DNA from: an uncultured Campylobacter sp.
GTDB taxonomy: Bacteria > Campylobacterota > Campylobacteria > Campylobacterales > Campylobacteraceae
DNA length: 60,248 nt
Assembly (NCBI RefSeq): GCF_938015785.1
Contig: NZ_CALLWC010000037.1
Coordinates: forward strand, 1-60,248
Direction of reading: 5' to 3'
Positions within the stretch are counted from its first letter, which is position 1. Each line of letters opens with the position of its first letter. Of the stretch, positions 40,773 to 48,741 are shown piece by piece. Under the pieces are notes generated by a model. The model did not search any database. It was given only the letters and a program-made list of their open reading frames with translations, and was not told where the DNA came from. The translations under genes and the position numbers were made by a program.

Positions 40773-41339
40773 ATGCAAAGACCGACTCCGATTAATCAGG
40801 AAATCAAACTCGATGAGAAGCGCTATATAGTTTCCAAAACCGATCCGAAGGGCATTATCACGTTTGCAAATCCGTATTTTTGTATGATTTGTGGCTATAG
40901 TGAGCTTGAGCTTTTGGGGCAGCCGCATAACATCATACGACATCCAGACATGCCGCGCATAGCGTTTAAGCTCATGTGGGATACGATACAACAAGGCAAG
41001 GATTTTACCGCCGTGGTTAAAAATTTAGCCAAAGACGGGCGCTTTTATTGGGTCATTACGGAATTTACTTCTAAAAAAGACCCTGTAACAGGGCAGATCA
41101 CCGAATACACGGCATTTCGCAAGGCTCCACCAAGATCCGCGATTGAAACTATAGAGCCAATTTATAGGGCGTTGCTGGATGCTGAAAGAAACGGCGGTAT
41201 GCAGGCTAGCCAAAAGGCGCTCGTGGACTTTTTAAAAAGCAAAGGCGAGACCTATGAGAGCTGGATCGCAAAGGTCTCAGGCAAATCAAATCCGCTCACC
41301 GCAATGTTTTTTAAGGCGATGAAAAAGCTTTTTAGCTAG
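40773..41339 (+). CDS. CetB-like PAS domain protein, 188 aa
   Basis: Soluble PAS-domain protein (about residues 8-125) related to Campylobacter energy-taxis protein CetB and to the Aer PAS domain: FANPYFCMICGYSELELLGQPHNIIRHPDMPRIAF (in parts), then FTAVVKNLAKDGRFYWVI and TEYTAFRK. CetB binds FAD and works with the membrane protein CetA. No cetA lies in the window. The C-terminal 65 residues are helical. A TATACT box at 40736-40741 and AAAGGATT before the ATG support expression. Aer-like function is inference. Confidence 0.85.
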   Translation: MQRPTPINQEIKLDEKRYIVSKTDPKGIITFANPYFCMICGYSELELLGQPHNIIRHPDMPRIAFKLMWDTIQQGKDFTAVVKNLAKDGRFYWVITEFTSKKDPVTGQITEYTAFRKAPPRSAIETIEPIYRALLDAERNGGMQASQKALVDFLKSKGETYESWIAKVSGKSNPLTAMFFKAMKKLFS

Positions 41340-41507
41340 TCCAGTTAAAATTTAATGCAAACCCCGCGCAATGCGATTGTTTGGCTTTGCGCGAGAAAAG
41401 GCAGATAAAGTACAAAACCGCCCGTTTATGAAATTTTGAAATTCTACGAAATTTTAAAATTTAGCTTGAGTTTTGAAATTTCACGTCTTCATCAAGTGCG
41501 TTACAGA

Positions 41508-42122
41508 TCAAAGCCCCTCAAGTGTTATATCATAGAGCCTCTCGACTGTTTCGTCGTTTAAATTTAGCGTCTTTTTGCTTTGTAAAAATTCTAAAATTTC
41601 ATCCTGCGCAAAGCTCGCTCTTTGCGCGCAATGCTCGTGCGCGGGCAAAAAGCCGCGGCATAGCGCGATATTTTCTAAAATTTCTTCGTCGCATAAAAAA
41701 CAATATGGCTCGTCGTGCAACCGCCCCTCAAATTTTAAAATTTCGGCGTAGCTTTCTACGATTATGCGGCGCGGATTTTGTTTGCCAAAGCGCACAGCGG
41801 CTCGGTTTAGCAGCTCGTAATAGAATTTATCCAGATGCTCGGCATCTTTTAGATGCGCGTGTAAAAGCCGCATAAATTGCTGCCAAAACAAGAGCTTCTC
41901 GCGGTTTCCGAGCCACGCGTATCCCAGATGCATCACGCCGCTAAGACGAGGGAGGAAGTTTTGATTTTGCGAGAGTTCGAAGTCGATTTTATAGCCCTGG
42001 ATGATGTTTGAATGGCGCGCGCCGTAAAAGCGATACGCACGCACGAGCGCACTTTCGCTTAGCACGTCTACGATGCAGTCCTCATCCCTAACTTTGGTCG
42101 TTTTTAATATAAATCCTTGCAT
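41508..42122 (-). CDS. recO: DNA repair protein RecO, 204 aa
   Basis: Epsilon-type RecO, short at 204 residues. It starts MQGFILKTTKVRDEDCIVDVLS, a standard RecO OB-fold opening. Later CFLCDEEILENIALCRGFLPAHEHC provides the four-Cys-like cluster. RecO mediates RecA loading on SSB-coated DNA with RecR. The ATG lies immediately upstream of AT-rich DNA, divergent from accD. Weak family similarity in Campylobacterota makes the call less certain than for the neighbouring genes. Confidence 0.85.
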   Translation of the reverse strand: MQGFILKTTKVRDEDCIVDVLSESALVRAYRFYGARHSNIIQGYKIDFELSQNQNFLPRLSGVMHLGYAWLGNREKLLFWQQFMRLLHAHLKDAEHLDKFYYELLNRAAVRFGKQNPRRIIVESYAEILKFEGRLHDEPYCFLCDEEILENIALCRGFLPAHEHCAQRASFAQDEILEFLQSKKTLNLNDETVERLYDITLEGL

Positions 42123-42173
42123 TTTCCTATTTTAGCGAAATTCACATATAAATTTAAATAAAGAATTTTAGGT

Positions 42174-42179
42174 TATAAT
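42174..42179 (+). promoter_or_regulatory. -10 box TATAAT of the accD operon
   Basis: GGTTATAATC gives TATAAT 37 bases before the accD ATG, with AAAGGAAAT as ribosome site. It should drive accD-rlmH-dksA and the following membrane-protein gene. Confidence 0.6.
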
Positions 42180-42215
42180 CAGAAGTTTCATTTCATAGAA
42201 TTTAAAGGAAATCAT

Positions 42216-43115
42216 ATGAATTTTGGAGATCTATTTTCAAAAATACGTAGAGCCCGTCCCGCACCGAGCGAAGCGCCTACGCATTGGATCAAGTGCCCAG
42301 GATGCGGCGCGCTGATGTATAGCAAAGAGGTCGAGCAAAATCATAGCGTTTGCCCCAAGTGTAACTATCACCTTCGTTTTGACGCGCAGGCTCGCATCGA
42401 TCTGATCTGCGACGAGGGCTCGTTCGTGGAGTTCGATAAAAATTTGCAGCCCGTCGATCCGCTAAAATTCGTCGATAAAAAATCTTACAAAAAGCGCATC
42501 TCCGAGAGCAAAGAAAAAACGGGCAGGCTTAGCGCAGTGATCGCGGGCGAGGGCGCCATAAGTCGCCAAAAAATTCAGCTCGTGGTGTTTGATTTTAACT
42601 TCATGGGCGGAAGCCTGGGTTCCGTGGAGGGCGAAAAGATCGTGCGTGCCGTAAAGCGCAGCCTCGATAAAAACGAGCCGCTAATCATCGTAAGCGCAAG
42701 CGGCGGCGCAAGGATGCAGGAAAGCACCTTTTCGCTGATGCAAATGAGCAAAACTTCCGCCGCGCTTAAAATTTTATCCGAGCATAAAATTCCTTTCATC
42801 TCCGTTCTTACCGATCCTACGATGGGCGGCGTAAGCGCGTCGTTTGCATGGCTGGGAGATATCATCATCGCAGAGCCCGGCGCTCTCATCGGCTTTGCCG
42901 GGCAGCGCGTCATCAAGCAAACTATAGGCGCAGATTTGCCCGAGGGCTTTCAGAGATCGGAATTTCTGCTCGAGCATGGATTAATTGATGCGATCGTGCC
43001 TAGAGCCGAGATGAGGCAGTATTTAAGCGATATAATCAACGTGCTTAGCAAAAACGCCGTGCAGATCGATGACACGAGCGATAAGTCGCTGCACGAAGAG
43101 GGAAGCGAAGAGTAG
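42216..43115 (+). CDS. accD: Acetyl-CoA carboxylase carboxyltransferase subunit beta, 299 aa
   Basis: Beta half of the carboxyltransferase that makes malonyl-CoA for fatty acid synthesis. The zinc ribbon CPGCGALMYSKEVEQNHSVCPKC is at about 28-50 (four Cys). The crotonase-fold blocks SASGGARMQESTFSLMQM and LTDPTMGGVSASFAWLGD are typical. First gene of a four-gene operon; its stop overlaps the rlmH GTG by one base. accA is not in the window. Confidence 0.97.
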   Translation: MNFGDLFSKIRRARPAPSEAPTHWIKCPGCGALMYSKEVEQNHSVCPKCNYHLRFDAQARIDLICDEGSFVEFDKNLQPVDPLKFVDKKSYKKRISESKEKTGRLSAVIAGEGAISRQKIQLVVFDFNFMGGSLGSVEGEKIVRAVKRSLDKNEPLIIVSASGGARMQESTFSLMQMSKTSAALKILSEHKIPFISVLTDPTMGGVSASFAWLGDIIIAEPGALIGFAGQRVIKQTIGADLPEGFQRSEFLLEHGLIDAIVPRAEMRQYLSDIINVLSKNAVQIDDTSDKSLHEEGSEE

Positions 43116-43567
43116 TGCAGATAACGGTAAATTCCATCCAAAAGGGCACGGACGAGTTCGCAGGCGCGATAAGTGATTATAAAAAAATGGCGGCTAAATT
43201 TGCCGCGGTGCGAGATGATATATTTTTTAACGCTAATATCGCTCGCGCACAAAGCACATCTGCTGAGCTAGCGCTTAAGGCGTATGATGAAGCTTATCTA
43301 CCGCGCCTTAGCGGATACGTCGTAGCTTTGGATGAGCGCGGGCAGGAGCTAGATAGTGTGGAATTTGCGAGTATGCTAAAGGACAAAAGCGCCGTATCGT
43401 TTTTTATCGGCGGCGCTTTTGGGCTTAGCGAAAACTTTAAGGCAAAAGCCGATAAAATAATCAGTCTTAGCAGGCTTACGTTAGCGCATAAAATCGCTAA
43501 ACTTTTGCTCTTTGAGCAAATTTTTCGTGCATTGTGCATTAACGCAAACCATCCATATCACAAATAA
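43115..43567 (+). CDS. rlmH: 23S rRNA pseudouridine-1915 N3-methyltransferase RlmH, 150 aa
   Basis: SPOUT methyltransferase that modifies helix 69 of 23S rRNA. The C-terminal SAM-knot motif is FFIGGAFGLSENFKAKAD followed by LTLAHKIAKLLLFEQIFRA and the ending HPYHK, which is diagnostic. GTG start at 43115, overlapping the accD stop, with GGAAGCGAAGAG upstream. Length is normal. Confidence 0.93.
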   Translation: MQITVNSIQKGTDEFAGAISDYKKMAAKFAAVRDDIFFNANIARAQSTSAELALKAYDEAYLPRLSGYVVALDERGQELDSVEFASMLKDKSAVSFFIGGAFGLSENFKAKADKIISLSRLTLAHKIAKLLLFEQIFRALCINANHPYHK

Positions 43568-43576
43568 AGGGAAGTA

Positions 43577-43933
43577 ATGAAGAAAAACGAGTTGAAATTT
43601 TACAAGAAAATTTTAGAAGAAAAAAGAGAGCAACTCATCGCCAATATTAATAGCTCTGTAAATGAAATTTCGGAATTGCGCGAAAATAAAGCTGCGGATG
43701 ATTTTGACGTAGCGAGCATGAATACTGATCTTAGTATCGAATACTCGCTAAATGTTAATCAACAAAAGGCGTTTTTAGAGATCGAAAGCGCGCTTAAGCG
43801 CATCGAAAACGGCACTTATGGGCTTTGCGAGAGCTGCGGCGAGCAGATAAGCTTAGAGCGTCTTAAGGTAAATCCGGAGGCGAGATTGTGCATTTCGTGC
43901 AAGGAACAGGCGGAAAAGCAAAATAGGAGTTAG
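43577..43933 (+). CDS. dksA: RNA polymerase-binding protein DksA, 118 aa
   Basis: Binds the polymerase secondary channel and, with ppGpp, retunes transcription. It has a coiled-coil with the tip motif DDFDVA (D41, D44, A46) and the zinc finger Cys84, Cys87, Cys105, Cys108 (CESC ... CISC). Length is the short Campylobacter form, with a normal ending. GGGAAG precedes the ATG; 9 bases separate it from rlmH. Confidence 0.96.
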   Translation: MKKNELKFYKKILEEKREQLIANINSSVNEISELRENKAADDFDVASMNTDLSIEYSLNVNQQKAFLEIESALKRIENGTYGLCESCGEQISLERLKVNPEARLCISCKEQAEKQNRS

Positions 43934-43935
43934 CT

Positions 43936-44937
43936 ATGAAAACCAAGCAATTCTTTTTATATTCGATCATCTATATCGCAATCGTCGCGATTTTAGTTTT
44001 TACGCAGCAAAGCAGTAGCTATACGCTGGGGCTTTTCGGTTTTACGTTTACGCTTCCTGTGGCAGTATGGATCGTACTGCCGTTAATTTTATATATGATT
44101 TTGGCAATTTTTCATATCGTTTTTCATAGCTTTGCTTTTTACCGCACAAAAAGGGCGATCGCAAAGGATCTAAGCGCATACGATGCGATGAGTAAAGAGG
44201 TTTTGCTGGGTCTTGATACCAATAAAGACTTTAAAACCGAGTATTTTAAAGACCCGAGCGAGCTTACTAAAATTTTATCTCCGTGGTACAATAGCACCGG
44301 CATAGATGTCAAAAATGAGGATCTAAAGGAGGTCATAGGTGTTATTGAGAAGGTTAAAAACGGCGAAGTGGCGGATTTGCGAAAATATAAACTTCCTAAA
44401 GATAACGGACTATTTTTACAAAACGAGCTCAATCGCCTCGACGCCGAGCCTGCGTATGCATATGAAATTTTAAAAACTAAGGGAGTTTATAGCGAAAATA
44501 TCACTAAAAAAGCCTATGCCGTAGCGCTTGCCAAAGGAAGCTACGATAAGATCAAGGCCTATAAAATTCCTCAAGATATAGCCGAGGTAACTATTTTAGT
44601 GAATCGCGCGGTAAATGACACGAGCTTTGAGATCAGCAGCGAGGAGCTTTTCGATCTCGTAAATAATGAAGAATTTAGCGAGCAGGATTTTATCGGCTTT
44701 GCCAAAAAGCTAAAAAATCATCTTGCTCCAGAGCAATACAAAGCCTTTTTCGAGCGGCTCAAAAACGAGAATCAAGAAGCGACCGAGGCATATCTGTACG
44801 CGCTATATGAGCTTGGCATGATCGACGAGTTTAGAGAGCAGCTAAGTCTTGCCGACGGCGACGAGTTTGAGAAGTTTAAAATTCTGCTATTTTTGCGCGA
44901 CAACGGCAAAAACGTCCCTGCGTCGCTGTTATTTTAG
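43936..44937 (+). CDS. Hypothetical membrane protein, 333 aa
   Basis: Not recognised by family. Two N-terminal membrane helices (about 7-24 and 38-68), then a long soluble part (about 80-333) of helical, charged sequence with repeated short helices such as LRKYKLPKDNG and KIKAYKIPQDIA, which may form TPR-like hairpins. It starts two bases after dksA and ends the accD operon. From memory, C. jejuni has an uncharacterised membrane protein gene at this place, so it is probably conserved in Campylobacter. Function unknown. Confidence 0.75.
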   Translation: MKTKQFFLYSIIYIAIVAILVFTQQSSSYTLGLFGFTFTLPVAVWIVLPLILYMILAIFHIVFHSFAFYRTKRAIAKDLSAYDAMSKEVLLGLDTNKDFKTEYFKDPSELTKILSPWYNSTGIDVKNEDLKEVIGVIEKVKNGEVADLRKYKLPKDNGLFLQNELNRLDAEPAYAYEILKTKGVYSENITKKAYAVALAKGSYDKIKAYKIPQDIAEVTILVNRAVNDTSFEISSEELFDLVNNEEFSEQDFIGFAKKLKNHLAPEQYKAFFERLKNENQEATEAYLYALYELGMIDEFREQLSLADGDEFEKFKILLFLRDNGKNVPASLLF

Positions 44938-45475
44938 CTCGGTAATTTTATGAGTTCGTTTTATGCGGGTAAGAGAGACTGCTTTTACGCTCTTTGCGGC
45001 TATTAAACACAGCCTGCGCGATAAAATTTAAAGTGCGGGTAAAATTCTAACTCGCGCAAATTTTAAATTTCAAAATTTATCGAAAAATCAATGCGCGTAA
45101 GCGGTAAAATTTAAAAGATTTGTTTGCGTAGTGCGCGTGTAAACGGGTTTTGCATTTATGCTATGAAATTTAGAATTTAAACATAAAGCGCAAGACTTGC
45201 TAGCCAAATAAAGTGCTGAAATTTTAAAATCCGTGCGGCGTTTTGCAAGCTACTTGCTGGGTTTGCCGTGCAAATAAAATTTAGTGGCGATCATCCTTGC
45301 TGCCGTTTTGCCACCACTCAAATTAGCTAAGCTTAAAAATAAAATTCGCGCCTAAATGCGAATACGTAGCCTATGAAATTTAAAATTTTAAAGCTCGTTG
45401 TAGAAGCCGCTGCAAGCGTTGCGGTATTAAATTTAAAGGTTTAAATTCAAACGAAATCAAAATGAGAAATTTAAA
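44938..45475. other. 538-base gap, no gene seen
   Basis: Only AT palindromes (AAATTT, TAAAATTTAA) mixed with GC-rich words. No frame with a ribosome site and no good terminator hairpin were found. The last 100 bases hold the AT-rich sequence ahead of dus, with no clear TATAAT. Confidence 0.55.
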
Positions 45476-46402
45476 ATGACGAAAGATTTTTTTAAAAGGG
45501 GCCCTTTATTTTTGGCGCCTTTGGCGGGCTTTTCAGATCCACCGCTGCGGGGCGTAGTGAAAAAATTCGGCTGCGACGCGACCGTAAGCGAGATGATAAG
45601 CGCAAACGCCCTTGTTTTCGAGGGCGAAAAGACGCTAAAGATGCTCGAAAAAAACGCCGCCGAAACCCCTTTTTTCGTGCAGATTGCGGGTAGCGACGCT
45701 GAAATTATCAAAAAGGCGGTTTTGCTCATCAACAAATTTGATGGCATCGACGGCATCGATCTAAACTGTGGCTGCCCCGTTCCCAAAGTCGTAAAACAGG
45801 GCGCCGGCTCGGCACTGCTGATTGATCTGCCCCGCCTATCGCGCCTGGTTGGGACTATCAAAAAGTATTCGAATAAAAAATTTACGAGCGCGAAAGTGCG
45901 GCTGGGCTTCGGCGCCGTGGATATCGAAAATATCGCTCGCGCCGCACAAGGCGCAGGAGCCGATTTTATCGCGATTCACGGCCGCACCAGAGCGGGCGGA
46001 TACAGCGCGGCAGTGGATTACGGCGCGATTGCGAGAGCCAAACGCGCGCTGCAAATCCCCGTGATCGCAAACGGCGACATAAACTCCGCCAATGCGCCTG
46101 CGGTGCGAGATCTTAGCGGCGCAGACGCGCTGATGATCGGTCGCGCGGTAATCGGCAGACCCTGGATCTTTCGCGAGATCAAAACGGGCGAACGCGCAAG
46201 CGACGCGCTAAAAAGGGAAGTCGTGCTCTATCATTTCGCTCAAATGCTAAGCCATTACGGTAGCCACGGCGTAGCGATATTTCGCAAGCATCTGCACGAA
46301 TACTCCAAAGGGCGCGAAAATGCCGCGAGCTTTCGCGAGCAGATCAATCACGTCGCCGCCGATAGTGAGATGGCGCGGCTGATCGAGGAATTTTTTAGTT
46401 AA
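45476..46402 (+). CDS. dus: tRNA-dihydrouridine synthase, 308 aa
   Basis: FMN enzyme that reduces uridines in tRNA D-loops. TIM barrel with the DusB-like blocks LAPLAGFSDPPLRGVVKKFG at the start, GIDLNCGCPVPKVVKQGAGSAL with the catalytic Cys, and ANGDINS and GRAVIGRPWIF in the second half. The start ATG is preceded only by GAGAAATTTAAA, a weak site. The exact Dus subtype is not assigned. It ends just before a small membrane protein gene. Confidence 0.94.
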   Translation: MTKDFFKRGPLFLAPLAGFSDPPLRGVVKKFGCDATVSEMISANALVFEGEKTLKMLEKNAAETPFFVQIAGSDAEIIKKAVLLINKFDGIDGIDLNCGCPVPKVVKQGAGSALLIDLPRLSRLVGTIKKYSNKKFTSAKVRLGFGAVDIENIARAAQGAGADFIAIHGRTRAGGYSAAVDYGAIARAKRALQIPVIANGDINSANAPAVRDLSGADALMIGRAVIGRPWIFREIKTGERASDALKREVVLYHFAQMLSHYGSHGVAIFRKHLHEYSKGRENAASFREQINHVAADSEMARLIEEFFS

Positions 46403-46424
46403 ATTTAGAATTTTAGGAACTCTG

Positions 46425-46862
46425 ATGATTATTTTAAAAATTATAGCCTGCGCGTTTTCGATGGGTTTTTGCTTGATGTGCATTTCAAGTTTGATGGGTT
46501 TTTTGACAGGGCAGATTTTTGACACGTCTAGCGTCCGGTTTGACGACCCTCTAGAATGGCTGCAGAACAAATTCGCATATTTCCTATTTTTGTGGATATT
46601 TTCCTGCGGGATTTGCGCGATACTTGCCGCAAAGCTAAAGGATTTTGGTAAGCTCACGGATTTTTTCGTAAATTTATTTTTGCCTACAGCAGCGGTTTGG
46701 ATACTATCGCCATTTTTAGGGATGGTGATTGTAGCGCTGATTGTTTCAGATTTGCATCTTGCCACGTTTTATTCCTCATTACTTAGCGCATTAATATTTA
46801 TCGTTCTTTTTATGATCGTCGTAGCCGAGGTCCTAAAGCAGATTTATCCGTCCAAGTCCTAG
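46425..46862 (+). CDS. Four-helix membrane protein, 145 aa
   Basis: Not recognised. Hydrophobic segments at about 4-27, 48-68, 80-102 and 113-138. The loop between helices 1 and 2 is acidic/aromatic (SSVRFDDPLEWLQNK). TTAGGAACTC precedes the ATG. It follows dus by 22 bases and may be cotranscribed. Confidence 0.6.
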   Translation: MIILKIIACAFSMGFCLMCISSLMGFLTGQIFDTSSVRFDDPLEWLQNKFAYFLFLWIFSCGICAILAAKLKDFGKLTDFFVNLFLPTAAVWILSPFLGMVIVALIVSDLHLATFYSSLLSALIFIVLFMIVVAEVLKQIYPSKS

Positions 46863-46919
46863 CGCGCGAAATTTTAAAATTTAGCGCAGAGCTCTGCCGC
46901 GAAATTCTCGCCTGCCGCC

Positions 46920-46925
46920 TATAAT
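46920..46925 (+). promoter_or_regulatory. -10 box TATAAT for the 46975 gene
   Basis: CCTATAATCAC lies 49 bases before the ATG at 46975; TTAAGGAG is the ribosome site. Confidence 0.5.
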
Positions 46926-46974
46926 CACAGCCCGCGCGTTAAAAGGCGAGGGCGTTAAAATTTAAGGAGAAATT

Positions 46975-47706
46975 ATGCAAAATATCTACATCATAGGCGA
47001 TGTGCACGGCTGCTACAAGTCGCTTTTAGCTTTGATAGAGCAGCTTCCGCGTAAATTTGATAGTAAAATTTGCTTCGTGGGCGATCTGATCGACCGAGGT
47101 CCTGCGAGCTCGGATGTAGTTGAATTTGTGCGCGCTCGCGGATATGACGCAGTGATGGGCAATCACGAAAGGCGCTTTGTAAGCAACGCAAAAACCGCCC
47201 TAACGTGTGCAAAAACCGGCAAATTTACGAGTTCAAACGACCCTTACGCATTTTTTAGCCTGGACGAAAGCTGGCTGTTTAATAACGGCGGTAAAGCGAC
47301 GCTAGCGTCGTATTATCGTCACGGAGGCGTGAAGCAATGCAAGGAGCATCTGCGATTTATCTCGCGGCTGCCGATTTACCTCGAGTATGATTTGCGCGAT
47401 GAAAGCGGTCGCGCGCTCGTCGTATCGCACTCTGCAGTGGGTCGCGCGTGGGGGATCAGGCACGATGCAGAGCGCGCGAAAAGCTTCGCAGCTCACGTGC
47501 TAAGCGGGCGCGGAGACGATAGCGCAAATGATGGAATTTTTAACGTCTACGGGCACACGCCGGTGAAAAAGCCCGTCATTACGGAATTTAGCGCAAATAT
47601 CGATCTGGGCTGTGTTTATAAAAAGCACTGGGGCGAGAAGGCGAGGCTTTGCGCGTTGGAGTTTCCCTCAAAGAAAATTTTCACGCAGGAGTGCATAGAT
47701 TTTTAA
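46975..47706 (+). CDS. PPP-family serine/threonine or dinucleoside polyphosphate phosphatase, 243 aa
   Basis: Metallophosphatase with the PPP signature GDVHGC, GDLIDRGP and GNHERRFV in order, then HSAVGRAWG and GHTPVKKP. These define the bacterial PrpE/ApaH/Ser-Thr phosphatase group. The metal site is complete. Substrate may be phosphoprotein or Ap4A; the residues visible do not decide. It has its own promoter and is followed by a 123-base gap. Confidence 0.88.
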   Translation: MQNIYIIGDVHGCYKSLLALIEQLPRKFDSKICFVGDLIDRGPASSDVVEFVRARGYDAVMGNHERRFVSNAKTALTCAKTGKFTSSNDPYAFFSLDESWLFNNGGKATLASYYRHGGVKQCKEHLRFISRLPIYLEYDLRDESGRALVVSHSAVGRAWGIRHDAERAKSFAAHVLSGRGDDSANDGIFNVYGHTPVKKPVITEFSANIDLGCVYKKHWGEKARLCALEFPSKKIFTQECIDF

Positions 47707-47829
47707 GTTTGTATCCGGGCTCGCACGTATTAAAATTTAAATTTACTCGGGCTGTTTGAAGGCGAAATTTTTAGAATTTAAAGGCGTACTCTTGCAGCGT
47801 CCGTCGCGCAGTCAGGTCGCGCTGAAATT

Positions 47830-48660
47830 TTAAATAATATCCCTTAGCTTGCGCGCTTCATACATCCACGCCTCAAGCTCGTCCCAGCGCTCGCCCTCAA
47901 TCATCTGTACGCAAATTTCAAGTTCGTTTTTAAAAGCGTCGATCGCGCCTAGGAGGTTTGTGCGGTTTTGCTTGAAAATATCGACCCACATCTGCGGCGA
48001 GCTCTTGGCGATACGGCTCATGCCCGAAAAGCTACCGCCGGCTAAATTTATGATGTTGCGGCGATTTTCCTCTTTTAGTACGCTGTTTACGAGCGAGTAG
48101 CTGATTGCATGCGGCAGGTGCGAGATGAGCGCTACGTGGTGATCGTGGCTTTTTGCGTCCATAAATACGATCTTCATCCCTGCAAATGAAAAAATTTCGA
48201 CCGCTCGTTTGATATGCACTTCATCCGCGCCGTGATCGTCGCAGATAACGACTACTGCGCCGTTTAAAAGCTCTTTAAATGCCGCTTGCGGGCCGGAGTT
48301 TTCGGTACCAGCCATTGGGTGAGCTGCGATGAAATTTCGTCTGATCTGCGGAGGGCAGTTTTGCAAAATTTTAAATTTCGTGCTTCCCAGATCGATGATT
48401 GTCGTCTCGCTTCTGCAGTCGCTTAGTTTTTGCAACGTCTCAATAATTGCCTCCACGGGGATCGCGAGAAAGATCGCGTCGCAGCTTTGCTTCATCTGCT
48501 CCAGGCTTAAAATTTCATGCACGAGCCCGAGTCGCAGAGCTTCTTTTTCATTTTCGCGGCTGATGTCGCAGCCATAGACGGCGCTAATTATTTTGGTGCT
48601 TTTTAGACATAGCCCCAGCGAGCCGCCGATGAGACCCAGACCGATAATTCCTATCTTCAT
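47830..48660 (-). CDS. tyrA: Prephenate dehydrogenase, 276 aa
   Basis: Makes 4-hydroxyphenylpyruvate for tyrosine. The NAD site is MKIGIIGLGLIGGSLGLCLK (Gly-x-Gly-x-x-Gly), then AIPVEAI, AHPMAGTENSG, a substrate-binding block, and HDHHVALISHLPHAISY. The ATG 48660 is chosen from the Rossmann start and AAAAAGGAATTTT upstream. The frame is open to 48684. It is a monofunctional dehydrogenase with no chorismate mutase domain. Divergent from bamA. Confidence 0.94.
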   Translation of the reverse strand: MKIGIIGLGLIGGSLGLCLKSTKIISAVYGCDISRENEKEALRLGLVHEILSLEQMKQSCDAIFLAIPVEAIIETLQKLSDCRSETTIIDLGSTKFKILQNCPPQIRRNFIAAHPMAGTENSGPQAAFKELLNGAVVVICDDHGADEVHIKRAVEIFSFAGMKIVFMDAKSHDHHVALISHLPHAISYSLVNSVLKEENRRNIINLAGGSFSGMSRIAKSSPQMWVDIFKQNRTNLLGAIDAFKNELEICVQMIEGERWDELEAWMYEARKLRDII

Positions 48661-48700
48661 AAAATTCCTTTTTGATATATGCAAGTTTTAATTTTAATGT

Positions 48701-48709
48701 GGTATTATA
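48701..48709. promoter_or_regulatory. Divergent -10 element between tyrA and bamA
   Basis: GGTATTATA gives TATTAT on the plus strand (48703-48708), 34 bases before bamA, and TATAAT on the minus strand (48704-48709), 44 bases before tyrA. Identical to the word between nusA and HP0268. Confidence 0.55.
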
Positions 48710-48741
48710 CGCAAATTATTTTCGTTTTTAGGTAAAATTTT

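Noticed and set aside
41365..41393. CGCGCAA/TTGCGCG hairpin after the PAS gene as terminator
   Set aside because: The 7-bp stem has a 15-base loop and no T-run; it is too weak to list as a feature.
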